Both the position numbers and the translations under genes were made by a program. Positions 63,186 through 64,000 of a stretch of DNA of 64,000 nucleotides are shown in pieces (positions within the stretch are counted from its first letter, which is position 1; each line of letters starts with the position of its first letter). This DNA is from Lysobacterales bacterium (lineage in GTDB: Bacteria > Pseudomonadota > Gammaproteobacteria > Xanthomonadales > Rhodanobacteraceae): NCBI GenBank assembly GCA_016721015.1, contig JADKJL010000005.1:100196-164195 (forward strand), written 5' to 3'. Below the pieces are notes generated by a model that was given only the letters and a program-made list of their open reading frames with translations, was not told where the DNA came from and ran no database searches.

Positions 63186-63905
63186 GGTTCTGTAGAGAGT
63201 AAGTTGGCCTTCAACCACTCCTTCACCAATGTCTGCGATCTCTCAGAAACGCGACATCGAAATCCGCCATGCTTGGCGGTGAGCGCCCGCGAATCCCAAC
63301 GCCACGCGCTAATTCGGTCGCCGCTTCTTTCCAGCAGATGGTTGACGAGAAACTCCACTGGTCGGCGAGGATGTTGCGGTTGGACAGGATCAGGTGTTCG
63401 GCCAGCTCGGCCGGTAGGGCACTGCGGCGAGCAGCGGCATGTGCGCTTGCTGCGGGGGTACGTGAACCCTTTTGACGTTGCAGTGCAGGCAGGCCGGCGT
63501 GGCAACGTTCATCCAGTTGTCCTTGCCGCCCCGGAAATCGGTATGACGTGATCGCGGGTCAGCTCGCCGCGCGAGGTGGGTGCCGCAATACATGCAGATC
63601 ACCGATCACGTGCGAACAGGGCGACATTGGTCAGCGCCGGGGCCGGATCGATCGAACCCATCCCGCATGGCCGGTGGTGGCGATGATCGGGTGCAGATCG
63701 AGTGTGCTTGGTTCGCCGAGTGGCGAGAGGTGCCGCCATGGATGGTCAGGCAGGGATCGCCGAGCGTCCACGCGTTGATTGCGCCACGCACGTAGAGGCA
63801 GGTTGCATCCTGCCAGGAGATCCAGTCCGTGATGCGACCACTCATCGAGCGATAGCAGCACGCAGTGCCGTGGATGGTTCCGATCGTTCGCACTTCCGCC
63901 AGCAT
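63182..63905 (-). pseudogene. HNH endonuclease, frameshifted
   Basis: Segments in different minus frames give ITDWISWQDATCLYVRGAINAWTLGDPCLTIHGG, TLDLHPIIATTGHAG, then MCMYCG-like text with RGGKDNWMNVATACLHCNVKRVH and QAHMPLLAVPYRPSW, and FLVNHLLE near the end. This is the CxxC...HNH...CxxC plan of stand-alone HNH proteins common in this order. At least four indels interrupt it. Ends are approximate. Confidence 0.7.
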
Positions 63906-64000
63906 TCCCCGACTCCTTTGGGAGATGGGTCACCGATCAGGCCGCTGCGGCCCCTGCGTTGCGCGAGCTGGCAGCACAAAGCAAGTTCGGGGCCATTGCG
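63906..64000 (+). other. Unassigned window end
   Basis: A plus-strand frame reads VTDQAAAAPALRELAAQSKFGAIA up to the window edge. It could be part of a coding sequence continuing outside the window, but it is too short to assign. Confidence 0.25.

Overview
The window looks like a chromosome segment of a GC-rich gammaproteobacterium of the order Lysobacterales (Xanthomonadales), possibly Rhodanobacteraceae. This placement is inferred from gene content (lpoA/rsmI, rlmM, a metX-metB pair behind a SAM riboswitch, oxyR-ahpC-ahpD, DUF6491, GTGG/GTAG-type REP elements). It is not a database result.

The left part (1 to about 28 kb) is mostly housekeeping and all its genes read through intact: lpoA (partial), rsmI, an ExeM-type secreted nuclease, rlmM, a nucleoside deaminase coupled to glnS, apt, then metX-metB. 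The metX promoter has three tandem MetJ-like boxes overlapping its -35 and is followed by a SAM-I riboswitch, so two different SAM sensors appear stacked on one transcript. Next come a rubrerythrin / Fe-S protein / DUF3501 operon, rnk, and a peroxide-defence unit (oxyR divergent from ahpC-ahpD). A VIT/vWA-like protein, a PycTM-like (DUF5706) membrane protein and a 1366-residue membrane protein then lead to prmC. A tandem REP-doublet array of about 1.15 kb lies between the VIT gene and the PycTM-like gene.

From about 28 to 56 kb the window is an accessory and defence region. It holds two Fic proteins, remnants of a DUF262 protein, a DUF4143-type ATPase, an IS110 transposase and an earlier hsdR, and a five-gene operon of the order hsdM, RecD2-like helicase-nuclease, hsdS, FRG protein, hsdR. 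In that operon every gene except hsdM carries one or two 1-2 nt frameshifts. After it come a small alarmone hydrolase-like HD protein and a run of toxin-antitoxin-like pairs: HTH + nucleotidyltransferase behind a 30-bp perfect palindrome, a HigB toxin split by a 144-bp MITE with its antitoxin, mazEF, parDE, and a nuclease-fold/HTH regulator + nucleotidyltransferase. An ECF42-type sigma factor operon with two DGPF (YciI-like) proteins and a VOC protein lies among them.

The right end (56 to 64 kb) has repeat units that each begin with the 3' end of the adjacent tRNA-Phe gene, a DUF6491 gene, a second REP-doublet array of about 1.55 kb, a 15-bp minisatellite, and then dxs, a GNAT-nitrilase fusion and an HNH nuclease. 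These last genes have many frameshifts. Because dxs is normally essential, the frameshifts there most likely reflect poor base accuracy near a contig end rather than gene decay.
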